Shown: positions 43,265 through 52,722, numbered from the stretch's first letter. The stretch: DNA of 64,000 nt from an uncultured Victivallales bacterium (GCA_903837355.1 CAILUI010000303.1:1-64000); one strand, 5' to 3'. Numbers and translations are program-made. The notes: generated by a model not told the origin, from the sequence alone.

Positions 43265-44605
43265 ATGCGCATCCTCCTCGTCAATCCGCCGCGCTCGCCG
43301 CACAACGCCATCCTGGAGCACGCCACCGCGGCCGCGCTGCCTTTCATCCATCGCAAACTGGTGGGACCGCCCCTGGGCCTGCTGACGGTGGCTACCGCGG
43401 TGCGCCACCATGACGTCAGCCTGCTCGAGATGAAGGCCGAGTACGACCTGAACCCCCTGGCAGCCGAGCCGCAGGCCCTGCTGCGGCAACACCTGGAGGC
43501 CTTTCAACCCGACCTCGTCGCCATCACCCTCATCGCCTCCGAGGTACCGGCCGGCCTCGATCTGCTGCAGGCGGCCAAGCGCTGGAATCCGGACGTCGTG
43601 ACCGTGGCCGGTGGACTGCACGTCACCCTCTGCCCGGCGGACGTCGACCGCCCGTGGGTCGATGTGCTCTGTCCCGGCGCCTCGGCTTTGACCTTCCGCG
43701 CCCTGGCCGACACCCTGGCCCGCGGCGGCCGGTTGCAGTCCGTACCGGGGCTGCTGCTCCGTGACGACGGCCGGCTGCGGCCCACGGCTCCCGTCGCGGC
43801 CGGCGCCAACCCCGCTACCACCGAGTTCCTGGTGCCCGACCGCACGCTGCTCCGCAAGTGGTTACCGGCCTATGTGGTCGGCAAGACCAATGGTCCGGGG
43901 ACCTACCTCTTCACCTCGCTGGGCTGCCCGTACCGCTGCTCGTTCTGCTCGATCTGGCCGCAGTACGCTGGCGCCTACCTGCAGCGCGAGATCGAGAGCG
44001 TGATCGCGGAACTGAAAACCCTCGACGAGTACATCGCCGTGCGCCTCGCCGACGCCAACTCGATTATCGACACGACCTTCATCGACCGCCTGTTCACGCG
44101 CATCGCCGAAGAGGGTATCCGCAAGATCTTCATCATGGATATCCGGGCCGACACCATGGCCCAGAACCCACGCCTGATGGCGAAGCTGGCAGCCCACGGC
44201 CTGAAGGTCGTCATCTGCGGTTTTGAGTCGTTCCGGCAGGACGAACTGCGGCGCTACGGCAAGGCCTTGCAGGTCGAACATATTGCCGCCGCGGTCGCGG
44301 TCTGCGCCGCCAACGGCATCATGCTGCGCGGCAACCACATCATTCCCCCGGACTACGAGCGGGACGACTTCGAGGCCCTGGCGGAATTCGCCGCCGCCAA
44401 CCCGGTCGAACTGGCGGGCTACACTCTGCTCACACCCATGCCGGGAACCGCCCTCCACACCCAGATGCAGGACCAGATCATCGACCACGATCTGGCCAAG
44501 TACAACATGTTCAACGGGGTCCTCCGGACGCGGCTGCCGCTGGATGAGTTCCATGCCCGCACCGCGGCCCTGTGGGCCGTCCGCCGCGGAACCCGAGTCC
44601 TCTAG
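43265..44605 (+). CDS. B12-binding-type radical SAM enzyme
   Basis: A 446-residue protein. The cobalamin-binding-type domain opens with MRILLVNPPRSPHN and has VGPPLGLLTVATAVRHHDV and VAGGLHVTLCPADV. The radical SAM cluster motif is CPYRCSFC (Cys221, 225, 228), followed by RLADANSIIDTTFIDRLF. TPMPGTALHTQM ends the barrel. It sits between the crotonase trio and the repeat-filled gap before the radical SAM-KS-CLF gene. Confidence 0.85.
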   Translation: MRILLVNPPRSPHNAILEHATAAALPFIHRKLVGPPLGLLTVATAVRHHDVSLLEMKAEYDLNPLAAEPQALLRQHLEAFQPDLVAITLIASEVPAGLDLLQAAKRWNPDVVTVAGGLHVTLCPADVDRPWVDVLCPGASALTFRALADTLARGGRLQSVPGLLLRDDGRLRPTAPVAAGANPATTEFLVPDRTLLRKWLPAYVVGKTNGPGTYLFTSLGCPYRCSFCSIWPQYAGAYLQREIESVIAELKTLDEYIAVRLADANSIIDTTFIDRLFTRIAEEGIRKIFIMDIRADTMAQNPRLMAKLAAHGLKVVICGFESFRQDELRRYGKALQVEHIAAAVAVCAANGIMLRGNHIIPPDYERDDFEALAEFAAANPVELAGYTLLTPMPGTALHTQMQDQIIDHDLAKYNMFNGVLRTRLPLDEFHARTAALWAVRRGTRVL

Positions 44606-44631
44606 CCGGGGTCTGTAGGCCAGTTGCAGAC

Positions 44632-44821
44632 GCTGCGCACGGCGGGCCGCGGGTGCTGCGCACGGCGGGTACTGCGCACGGCGGGTACTGCCCATCCTGC
44701 TGGACAGCAGGACCGTGGGCGGTCCAAGGGAATGGAGATGCGGCGGGCCCCGCCGCGCGCCTGAGGCCAGGCGCCTCTCCAAGGAAATGGGGCGGCCGCG
44801 GGTGCTGCGCACGGCGGGTAG
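44632..44821. repeat. Cluster of TGCTGCGCACGGCGGGTA repeats
   Basis: The gap 44606-44845 has no gene. It holds four copies of a CTGCGCACGGCGGG core, at about 44632, 44654, 44673 and 44804, the last two followed by TA. They match the tandem 26-bp repeat at 7229-7280. Between them are G+C-rich spacers (GGTCCAAGGGAATGGAGATG). The block stands right in front of the largest gene of the cluster. Confidence 0.7.
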
Positions 44822-44845
44822 CGACCACTGCAGGAGCGTTTGCGT

Positions 44846-47800
44846 GTGAAGGTCACCTTCGTCTATCCCCGCTTTGAGCGCTTCCTGTCCGCTTCCGCGG
44901 AAGTGACCGGGCTGGTCCGCAGCTTTCTGGCGGACTTCACCACGCCGCCCTCGCTGGGAATCCCGATCATGGCGTCCTGGACGCCGCCCGAGATCGAGGT
45001 TGAACTCGTCGACGACAACGCTGGCGATGCGGTCGACTACGCGGCCAAGACCGACCTGGTGGCAATCAACTGCTTCACGCCCCAGGCCACGCGGGCCTTT
45101 GAGATTGCGGACGGTTTTCGCCGGCAGGGCACTCAGGTCATCATGGGAGGCATGTTCCCGTCCTTCATGGTCAAGGAGTGCCTCGAGCACGCCGATGCCG
45201 TCAACGTCGGCGAAGTGGAACCGACCTGGGAGCGGATCCTGGCCGACGCCGCGGCCCGGCAGCTCAAACCCAAGTACATCGGCGGTTGCCGCTTTGATGT
45301 GGCCAAGCTACGCATCCCGCGGCGCGAACTGTTCTATGCCAAGCAGAGCTACGACTGGGACGAGGACCTGATCCAACTCACCCGTGGCTGCTGCTACAAC
45401 TGCGCCATGTGCGCCGTGCCCGCCCACATGGGCTCGCAGATCCGCTTCCGGCCCATCGACCAGATCGTGGCCGAGATGAAGACGCTGAAGTTCGAGAACG
45501 TCTACCTGGCCGACGACACGCTGTTCTTCCCGCAACGGCGCATGGTCTCCTACGCACGGGAGCTGTTCGAGGCCGTGGCGCCACTGGGCAAGAAGTTCTT
45601 CGTGGCCTCGACCATGGCGCTCAACACCGACGACGACCTCCTCGATCTGGCGGCGCGCGCTGGCGTCTGCAACTTCTACTGCACGCTGAATGTCGACCCG
45701 CTGTCCATTCGCGCGCTGCAGGGCTCGCCGCGCGAACGCACCCTGCTGCGCGACCTGGTGCACCGTCTCGAGGATCGGCAAATCCGTTTCTTTGGCTCCT
45801 TTGCCATCGGCCGCGACTGGGACGACGACTCGATCGCGGAACGCGTCCTGGCCCTCTGCGACGAAGCCGACATCCGCACCTCGGAGTTCTTCCTCTTCAC
45901 CCCCTACCCGGGATCCGTCCACTGGGATCGCCTGGAACGGCAGGGGCGGATCTTCGACCGTACCTGGAGCCACTACAACGGCGCCAACGTCGTGGCCAAA
46001 CATCCGACCCTGTCCACGGACGAGCTCTACCAGCAGTTCATCACCATCTGGACCGAGTTCTTCCGCCGCCAGAAAGGACGTTTCAGCCGACACCTCGAGC
46101 CGCTCACCTACGAGGCCGGCAAGGTCGTCCTGGGCAAACCTTTGCGACGGCAGGGCGTGCGCTTGCAGGCGGCGGTGACCGGGATGGGGATGCTGACCCC
46201 GATCGGCAACTCGGCGGCCGAGATCCTGGCCAGCCTGCGCGCCGGCAGGCACGGGCTGGCGCCAGCCACCAGCGTCGACGCCTCAGGCTTCGCCACCGAC
46301 CTCGTCGGCGAGGTCCGCAATCTCGACGTGGACGCCGAACTCACGCCCCAGGAACGCGCCGAGATCGACGATGCCTACCTGAAGTACGCCATCTGCGCCG
46401 CCCGCCGGGCACTTACCGACGCCGACCTGCAGCCCGACGATCTGCGCACCGATACGGCCCTGGTACTCGGAACCTGCAACGGCGGCCTGCGCTCCGGCGA
46501 AAGCCTCTACCGCTGGAAGCACGGCAAGGCCCCGGAGGCGTTCAGCGAGCGCATGAACCTGCAGGCGCAGTACTACGCCTTCGGCAAGGCCCTGGCGCAC
46601 GCCCTCGGGATCCGCGGCGAGACCTGGGTCGTGACCACGGCCTGCTCCTCGACCACGGTGGCCATCGGCCTGGCGCACACCCTGATCCGGCGCGGCTACG
46701 CCAAACGGGTGCTGCTCGGCGGTGCCGATGCGCTCTGCCTGGCCAACCTCGCCGGCTTCAACGCCTTGCGGGCCCTCTCGGAGCAGCGTATAGCCCCGTT
46801 CTCACTGCCCGTCGGCCTGAACATCGGCGAGGGGGCCTGCTTCTGGGTGGTCGAGGAGATGGAGTCGGCCCTCCTGCGCGAGGCGCCCTGTCGCGCCCGC
46901 ATCGCCGGCCATGCGACCTCGGCCGACGCCTACCACCCGACCGCTCCCGACCCCTCGGGCAAGGGGGTGGCCAAGACCCTCACCGAGGCCGCTGCCGACG
47001 CCGGCCTGCCTGCCGCCAGCCTGGCCTGGGTCAACGCCCACGGCACCGGCACCCTGGCCAACGACTGCGCCGAGAGCCGCGGCATCGCTGCCTTCAGCGC
47101 CGGCGCGACCCTGCCCGCTGTCTCGCTGAAGTCGTTCTTCGGCCATTGCATGGGCAGCACGGGACTGATCGAGGCCACCTGCGGCATCCTGGCCATGAAC
47201 GACGACTTCATCCCGCCCACGCTCAACGTCGGCCAACCCCGGCCGGGCTGTGATCTCGACTACGTGCCGAACACGCCGCGGCCGCAGCACTACGACGCCT
47301 TCATCAAGGCCAACTACGCCTTCGGTGGCAACAACGCCGCCGTCGTCATCACCCGCTGGGACAAGGCGGGGTCTTCGCCTGAGGCGCCGGTGTCGCGGGT
47401 GGCGATCACGGGAACGGGGCTGGTCTCCGCCCTCGGCGCGGGCGCCGGGCAGCACCTGCAGGCGCTGCGCGTGCAGTGCGTCGGCATCGGCCCGGCCGAG
47501 TCCATCCGCATGCCGGGGGTCCGTGCCGAACGGGCTGGGCTGGTCGCGGCGGACGTGCTCAAGCAGGGCCTGCGACGCATCGCCTGCGACGACATGAACA
47601 AGCTTAGCCAGATGGCCACCCTGGCCGCCAGCCAGGCCCTGGCCGCGGCCGGCCTGCGCATCGGCCGCGATAACTCCGGACGCACAGGCGTGGTGCTGGG
47701 CGCCTGCAATGGCCCGCCCGAGCGCCGCCACATGGATGCGGTGTTCGCCGGCGACACCCCCGGCGCCGACATCGCCTGCTTCTCCAATATCACGGCAAAC

Positions 47801-48586
47801 TCCACCGCGGGCTGGGTCTCGCGCGCCCTGCAGCTCAAGGGGGTCAATGCCACGCTCTCGCCGGGGCCTCATGCCGGCCTGCAGAGCCTGGCCTACGCCT
47901 TCGATGCGGTCAACGAGAGCCGCGCCCAGTGCCTCCTCGCCGGCGCCGCCGACGAGGTTTACGACCAGACCTTCTTCAACTACGACTACATCGGCTACCT
48001 CAATCTGGGGGTAGAAGAGCAGGACTACCGTCTCCGTCTCGACAACGCGCGCCGCAAGACGCTGGGCGAGGGCGCGGCAGTGCTCTGCCTGGAGAGCCTC
48101 GCGGCCGCCCGCGACCGCGGCGCCCCGCTGCTGGGCGAGATCCTCAGCTATGGCATGAGCATGGACGGGGCACCCCTGCACGAACAGAGCCTGGATCCGG
48201 ACGGCCTGAACCGGGCCGTGCGCCTGGCCTTGACGCGCGCCAACCTCGGCCCCGCTGACATCGACCTCTGCGCCTGGGCGCCCCAGGGCAACGCGCAGGA
48301 CCTCAAGGCCGTTCAGGCCTGGGAGGCGGTCGCCGGCGCCGGCGCGGCCCCCTTCGTCACCACCAGCTTCAACACCGGCTACATCGAGACCGCCTCCATC
48401 CTCCTCTCCCTGGCCTGCCTGCTCGAGGCCCTGCACGATGGCGCCGGCGCCTGGCCTGAGCGCACGGGAGTCCCCGCCCTGGACACGCGAGCCTGGCCCA
48501 AGACGGTCCGCCAGGTGCTGGCCCTCGGCAGTACCGACCTGGGCTACAACTACGCCCTCGTGGTCAGGGTCGGAGACCTCCCGTGA
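44846..48586 (+). CDS. Fusion: radical SAM (B12 type) - ketosynthase - chain length factor
   Basis: A 1246-residue fusion with no frame break. Residues ~1-430: B12-binding-type domain and radical SAM barrel, motif CCYNCAMC (Cys182, 186, 189). Residues ~438-840: complete KS with Cys600 in TTACSSTT, VNAHGTGTLAND and SLKSFFGHCMGS. Residues ~850-1246: KS-like domain reading TLSPGPHAG, with Pro1008 at the cysteine position, so a chain length factor. One polypeptide would unite chain extension with radical chemistry, possibly modifying the chain during extension. GTG 44846 is nine bases after AGGAG; TTG 44840 is the alternative. Its stop overlaps the next gene by four bases. Confidence 0.85.
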   Translation: MKVTFVYPRFERFLSASAEVTGLVRSFLADFTTPPSLGIPIMASWTPPEIEVELVDDNAGDAVDYAAKTDLVAINCFTPQATRAFEIADGFRRQGTQVIMGGMFPSFMVKECLEHADAVNVGEVEPTWERILADAAARQLKPKYIGGCRFDVAKLRIPRRELFYAKQSYDWDEDLIQLTRGCCYNCAMCAVPAHMGSQIRFRPIDQIVAEMKTLKFENVYLADDTLFFPQRRMVSYARELFEAVAPLGKKFFVASTMALNTDDDLLDLAARAGVCNFYCTLNVDPLSIRALQGSPRERTLLRDLVHRLEDRQIRFFGSFAIGRDWDDDSIAERVLALCDEADIRTSEFFLFTPYPGSVHWDRLERQGRIFDRTWSHYNGANVVAKHPTLSTDELYQQFITIWTEFFRRQKGRFSRHLEPLTYEAGKVVLGKPLRRQGVRLQAAVTGMGMLTPIGNSAAEILASLRAGRHGLAPATSVDASGFATDLVGEVRNLDVDAELTPQERAEIDDAYLKYAICAARRALTDADLQPDDLRTDTALVLGTCNGGLRSGESLYRWKHGKAPEAFSERMNLQAQYYAFGKALAHALGIRGETWVVTTACSSTTVAIGLAHTLIRRGYAKRVLLGGADALCLANLAGFNALRALSEQRIAPFSLPVGLNIGEGACFWVVEEMESALLREAPCRARIAGHATSADAYHPTAPDPSGKGVAKTLTEAAADAGLPAASLAWVNAHGTGTLANDCAESRGIAAFSAGATLPAVSLKSFFGHCMGSTGLIEATCGILAMNDDFIPPTLNVGQPRPGCDLDYVPNTPRPQHYDAFIKANYAFGGNNAAVVITRWDKAGSSPEAPVSRVAITGTGLVSALGAGAGQHLQALRVQCVGIGPAESIRMPGVRAERAGLVAADVLKQGLRRIACDDMNKLSQMATLAASQALAAAGLRIGRDNSGRTGVVLGACNGPPERRHMDAVFAGDTPGADIACFSNITANSTAGWVSRALQLKGVNATLSPGPHAGLQSLAYAFDAVNESRAQCLLAGAADEVYDQTFFNYDYIGYLNLGVEEQDYRLRLDNARRKTLGEGAAVLCLESLAAARDRGAPLLGEILSYGMSMDGAPLHEQSLDPDGLNRAVRLALTRANLGPADIDLCAWAPQGNAQDLKAVQAWEAVAGAGAAPFVTTSFNTGYIETASILLSLACLLEALHDGAGAWPERTGVPALDTRAWPKTVRQVLALGSTDLGYNYALVVRVGDLP

Positions 48587-50877
48587 GCCGACGCGTCGTC
48601 GTCACCGGCATGGGCGTCCTCTGCTCGGGCGGTCGCGGCAAAGCGGCCTTCCTGGCGACCCTGCGCGCCGCTCGGCCGTGCTTCTCGGCAGTCTGCGACC
48701 CCCGCCTGGGCACGGCGCCGCGGCCGCTGGCTGGCCTCGTCGATGATGCCGCCCTGCCGCCGGACGAGGCCCAGTTGCCGCCACTGACCGACCGCTGGAT
48801 CCGCCTGGCGCTCGGCAGCGCCGCGGAGGCGCTGGCGCAGGCCGGCTGTGACCCGGCGCGGCTCGGCCGGCGCTTGGGACTGATCCTGGCCACCTGTTCC
48901 GGCCCCATGCAGACCATCGAGGCGCACTACGCCCGCATCGCCGCCGGCCAACCGCAACTGAGTGCCGACGAGTTGCTGCGCAAGCGCTACTACCACGGCG
49001 CCGCGGTGCTGGCGAAGCGCTTCGGGATCTGCGGCTTGACCACGACCATCACCACGGCCTGCTCGGCCGGAACCAGCGCCGTTGGCCTGGCCACCGATCT
49101 CATCCGCTCCCAACTCCTCGACGTCGTGCTGGTGGGCGGAAGCGACGCCTTCAGCCTGTCGACCTATGCCGGGTTCGCCGCGCTGAAGACCACCGCGCCC
49201 GGCACCTGCGCCCCCTTCTCGCTGCCGGTGGGCATGTCGCTGGGCGAAGGCAGCGCCTTCCTGGTGCTGGAGGCCGACACACACGCCCAGGCTCGCGGCG
49301 CCACCCTGCTGGGCGAGATTCTCGGCTGCGGTTCGAGTAACGACGCCTACCACTGCTCGGCGCCCGATCCGACCGGCGAAGGCCAGGCGCTGGCCATGCG
49401 GCGGGCCTTGCACCAGGCCGGCATCGCCCCCGACGCGCTGGGCTATGTCAACGCCCATGGTACCGGTACCGAGAGCAATGACCGGGCCGAGGCCAAAGCC
49501 CTCGGCCGCGTCTTCGGCACCCCCCCGCCGGTCAGCTCCACCAAGTCGATGACCGGCCACTGTCTGGGGGCCGCGGGAACCGTCGAATTGGTGGCCGCCC
49601 TCCTCTGCGCTCACGACGGCGTCTACCCCCCCACCGCCAGCTATAGCGGGGCGCGCGATGGCTGTGCCCTGGATTGTATCCCCGATGCCTCCCGACCCTG
49701 GCCCGAGGCGGGGCTGTTCATGTCCAACAACTTCGCCTTCGGGGGCAACAACATGAGCCTGGTCGCGACGGCTCGTCCGGCTGCCGACGGCAGCCGCCCT
49801 CCCCTGCGGCCCGGCACCGCGGTGGCCATCATCGGCTATGGCTGCGTCTCGGCCGCCGGACTCGGCGCTGAGGCCATCGCCGCTGCCAGTGAGCGCAGCG
49901 ACCCCTGCGCCGCGACCGTCACCCTCCCGGGGGGCGCCAGCGTCACCGTGGCCCGGGTCCCGCCCCTCGAACCGCGCCAGCTCGACCGCCGCATCGACGT
50001 CCGCAACCTCGACCGTGCCAGCCTGCTGGCAACCCTGGCCACCGCCGCCGCCATGAAGTCGGCCCAGGTGCGCGAACGGCCCGCGGACCTCGCCGGTACC
50101 GGCCTGATCCTCGCCCTCTCGGCCGGCCCCAGCCGCGCCGAAGAACAGCATCTCACCCACCTCTGCTCCAGCGGCTTCGTCCTCAACAGCGTCGGTAACT
50201 TTCCCTACATCGTGCCGAACTCCGTGGCCGGAAACGTGATGCGGAGCTTCGGCATGAAGGGCCCCAATACCGTCTGCAACAGCGGCCCCGGGGGGGGCTT
50301 GCTGGCCCTGGCACTCGCGGCCACGAGTCTGCGCAACGGCCACGCCGACACCCTCATCGCCGCGGCCACCGACGAGCTTTCGGACCGCATCCTGACCGAT
50401 ATGGCCGGGGCCGGCCAGTGCGCCGACACACTGCCGGGCGAGGGCGCCGCGGCCCTCGTCCTCAGAGCCCTGAGCGCGGATGCACCTCCGGCCGCGACGG
50501 TACTGGGGGTAATCCGCGGCCTGGCCTTCGCCTGCGCTCACCCCACGCTCGCCCTCGCCGCGGTGATCGCCGACGCCCTCCAGAACGCCGGCATCGCGGC
50601 CGGCGAGATCGCCCTGATCGCGGCCCGCCAGGCCGACGCCGAGATCGCCCGCGTGGTCCTGGGCGGCGCGCCCATCCCCGTGGTCGACGTCTCTCCGCAG
50701 ATCGGCTGTCCCGAGAGCGCCTTGCCGTTGCTGCAGATCATCCGCTGCCTGACACGGCCCGCCAGCGTTGCCGACACCCTGCGTACGCCCTATATTCTCG
50801 CCCTCGCGGTCGCGCCGCTTGGCGCTGCCTGCGCCGTGATCATCGAGCGCCGCGCCCAGCAAGGAGACGGTGGATGA
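48583..50877 (+). CDS. Fusion: ketosynthase - chain length factor
   Basis: A 764-residue double KS. The first half (residues ~1-405) is catalytic: Cys160 in TTACSAGTSAVG, NAHGTGTESND and SSTKSMTGHCLGAAG. The second half (from ~411, AIIGYGCVSAAGLG) is KS-like but reads TVCNSGPGGG at the active site, with Gly or Pro for Cys, and lacks the His motifs. A covalent KS-alpha/KS-beta heterodimer is the natural reading. GTG 48583 overlaps the gene before it by four bases and its stop overlaps the ACP by four bases. Confidence 0.85.
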   Translation: MSRRVVVTGMGVLCSGGRGKAAFLATLRAARPCFSAVCDPRLGTAPRPLAGLVDDAALPPDEAQLPPLTDRWIRLALGSAAEALAQAGCDPARLGRRLGLILATCSGPMQTIEAHYARIAAGQPQLSADELLRKRYYHGAAVLAKRFGICGLTTTITTACSAGTSAVGLATDLIRSQLLDVVLVGGSDAFSLSTYAGFAALKTTAPGTCAPFSLPVGMSLGEGSAFLVLEADTHAQARGATLLGEILGCGSSNDAYHCSAPDPTGEGQALAMRRALHQAGIAPDALGYVNAHGTGTESNDRAEAKALGRVFGTPPPVSSTKSMTGHCLGAAGTVELVAALLCAHDGVYPPTASYSGARDGCALDCIPDASRPWPEAGLFMSNNFAFGGNNMSLVATARPAADGSRPPLRPGTAVAIIGYGCVSAAGLGAEAIAAASERSDPCAATVTLPGGASVTVARVPPLEPRQLDRRIDVRNLDRASLLATLATAAAMKSAQVRERPADLAGTGLILALSAGPSRAEEQHLTHLCSSGFVLNSVGNFPYIVPNSVAGNVMRSFGMKGPNTVCNSGPGGGLLALALAATSLRNGHADTLIAAATDELSDRILTDMAGAGQCADTLPGEGAAALVLRALSADAPPAATVLGVIRGLAFACAHPTLALAAVIADALQNAGIAAGEIALIAARQADAEIARVVLGGAPIPVVDVSPQIGCPESALPLLQIIRCLTRPASVADTLRTPYILALAVAPLGAACAVIIERRAQQGDGG

Positions 50878-51164
50878 CCAGTAGCAATGCCAAGCTCATT
50901 GCGCAGCGCCGGGAGATCATCGATCTCCTCAAGCGCGAGCTGATCCAGCGGCTGAACCTCCCCTACCGACCCGAGGACCTCCATGAGGATGTCTCCCTGC
51001 TCGGCGCCGGCCTGGGGCTGGACTCCCTGGACGCCCTGGAAATCGTCCTCCTGGTGGAAAACGCCTTCAAGGTCCGCATCCCTGACAACGATATCTCGGT
51101 GCTCCGATCCATCAACACGATCGTGGACTTCATCCTGAAGAAGAGAGCGGAGGGCGTATCATGA
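50874..51164 (+). CDS. Acyl carrier protein
   Basis: A 96-residue ACP with Ser51 in GLGLDSLDALEI and a long first helix (REIIDLLKRELIQRLNL). AAGGAG stands before ATG 50874. It overlaps by four bases both with the KS-CLF fusion and with the GcvT-like gene, and is therefore the likely carrier for the chain built by these condensing enzymes. Confidence 0.9.
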   Translation: MTSSNAKLIAQRREIIDLLKRELIQRLNLPYRPEDLHEDVSLLGAGLGLDSLDALEIVLLVENAFKVRIPDNDISVLRSINTIVDFILKKRAEGVS

Positions 51165-52267
51165 GGATCAGCCCACTCCATGATGCCCTCTCCGCTCGCG
51201 GCGCCCAGTTCGGCGAACGCTACGGCAAGGAAGTCGCCCTCAGCGTGGCCGGCAGCAGCAGCGAGTACCAGTTCGTGCGCGCCGCGGCCGGGGTCACCGA
51301 TGCCTCCTATTTGCAGCTCTTCCGCTTCCCGGAGGCCACCGGGGTGGACTTCCTTGACCGGCTTCTGCCTGGCAATGTCGCCAAGATCCGCTTTGGCCGG
51401 GCCCTCCACACCTTCCTCCCCGACGACGACGGCTGCATCCTGGCGGATCTGCTGGTGGCCAACAACGACGAGGAGCTGATTGTCGTCTGCGAAGGCATCG
51501 CCACGGACGAGGTCATCCGCGAACAGTTCCTGCGGCTGGGCGCCCTCGAGGCCGGCATGGAAGACCTGACCGAGACGCACGCCGCCATCTCGGTCGATGG
51601 CTACTCGGCCTGGGACGCCATGCGCAAGATCGCCGGCCCGGAGGTCCTCGGCCTGCCCTACCTCTCGATCGACACCTATGAATATGAGGACGCGGACTTC
51701 CGCGTGGTCCGCGCCGGGAAGACCTCGGAGTTCGGCTATCTGGTCCTGGCCGAGCGTCAACGGGCCACGGCGCTCTTCGAGCAACTGGTGACTGCCGTCG
51801 GTCCGGCGGGCGGGGTCTGCGGCGTGGCTGTCCATGACGACCTCCGCCTGGAGGGACGCTTCCTGAATGTCTTCCGCGAGGGCGCCGCGGTGCGCGACCC
51901 GCTGCCGTTGGGCCTGCAGTGGATGATCGATGTCGACAAAGAGAGCTTCCAGGGCTCGGCAGCGCTCTTTGCCAGGCGCAAGGCCGGCCTGCAGCGCAAG
52001 ATCATCGGCCTGGCCATGCCGGCGGCGCTTCCCGCCCCACGCCCCGGCACCCCGCTGTTTGACGATGGCCAGCAGATCGGCGAACTGATCACGGTCTGCT
52101 TCTCGCCCACCGCCGCCTCCTGGCTCGCTCTGGCCCTGCTGCCGGTGGAGATCGCATTTGCCGGCCTGAGCTTCCACCTGGGCGACGGCAACGGACCGGT
52201 CGTCACCAGCATCTCGATGCCGCCGATCGTGCCCAAGAGCCTGTCGGTGCGCCTGGAGGAAATGTGA
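51161..52267 (+). CDS. GcvT/YgfZ-like aminomethyltransferase family protein
   Basis: A 368-residue protein of the folate-binding GcvT/YgfZ fold. Marks are GVTDASYLQLFRFPEATGVDFLDRLL (read as two shorter blocks), FGYLVLAERQRATALFEQLV, and RLEGRFLNVFREGAAVRDPLPLGLQW, with the C-terminal barrel AGLQRKIIGLAMP. Flexirubin-type clusters often hold such a gene with no proven role; one-carbon transfer or reductive-repair functions are possible. It is joined to ACP and thioesterase genes by four-base overlaps. Confidence 0.8.
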   Translation: MRISPLHDALSARGAQFGERYGKEVALSVAGSSSEYQFVRAAAGVTDASYLQLFRFPEATGVDFLDRLLPGNVAKIRFGRALHTFLPDDDGCILADLLVANNDEELIVVCEGIATDEVIREQFLRLGALEAGMEDLTETHAAISVDGYSAWDAMRKIAGPEVLGLPYLSIDTYEYEDADFRVVRAGKTSEFGYLVLAERQRATALFEQLVTAVGPAGGVCGVAVHDDLRLEGRFLNVFREGAAVRDPLPLGLQWMIDVDKESFQGSAALFARRKAGLQRKIIGLAMPAALPAPRPGTPLFDDGQQIGELITVCFSPTAASWLALALLPVEIAFAGLSFHLGDGNGPVVTSISMPPIVPKSLSVRLEEM

Positions 52268-52722
52268 GCTCTGCCGACGCGCCCGCGGCCGCGCCGGCCC
52301 TCAGCCGACGCGTGCGGCGCAAGCTGGCCATCAAGCCCCTCTTCCACCAGATCGACATGCTGGGGGTGGTCCACAACGCCGTCTACTTCCTCTGGTTCGA
52401 TGAGGGACGCCTGGCCTTCGCCCTCGACATCCTGCCGCTGGCAGAGGCCTTCCGGCTGGGCGTGGCCCTGGTGGTGGTCGAGAACCACTGTACCTACCTC
52501 GCGCCGGTCCGCTTCGGCGACGAGCTGATCCTCTGTACTGAGCACCGGGTCGCGGACGCCTACAGCGCCCGCTTCGAGTTCAACCACTCGCTGGTCAACC
52601 TCCGCACTCGCTGCGAAGTGGCCACCGGGACCTCGGCCATGGCGGCCGTCGACGCGCAGACCCGCCAGGCGCTGCGGGCTTTGCCCGACCCCATCTGGGA
52701 ACGCTACACGCGCTTGCGCTGA
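52264..52722 (+). CDS. Hotdog-fold acyl-ACP/CoA thioesterase
   Basis: A 152-residue 4-hydroxybenzoyl-CoA-thioesterase-like protein. The motif HQIDMLGVVHNAVYFLWFDEGR has the usual D-x-x-G-x-V-x-N-x-x-Y pattern (Asp in IDMLGVVHN). It could release or proofread chains from ACP, as the thioesterases in aryl polyene clusters are thought to do. GTG 52264 overlaps the GcvT-like gene by four bases. Confidence 0.85.
   Translation: MSSADAPAAAPALSRRVRRKLAIKPLFHQIDMLGVVHNAVYFLWFDEGRLAFALDILPLAEAFRLGVALVVVENHCTYLAPVRFGDELILCTEHRVADAYSARFEFNHSLVNLRTRCEVATGTSAMAAVDAQTRQALRALPDPIWERYTRLR

Noticed and set aside
44606..44845. CRISPR array or small gene in the gap before the fusion
   Set aside because: Repeat cores are short and unevenly spaced, and the frames across them have no protein-like features.
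44846..50877. Type I modular polyketide synthase
   Set aside because: The fusions contain KS-type domains only, with no AT, KR, DH or ACP domains in the chain; separate ACPs and a separate AT-like gene show a type II system.
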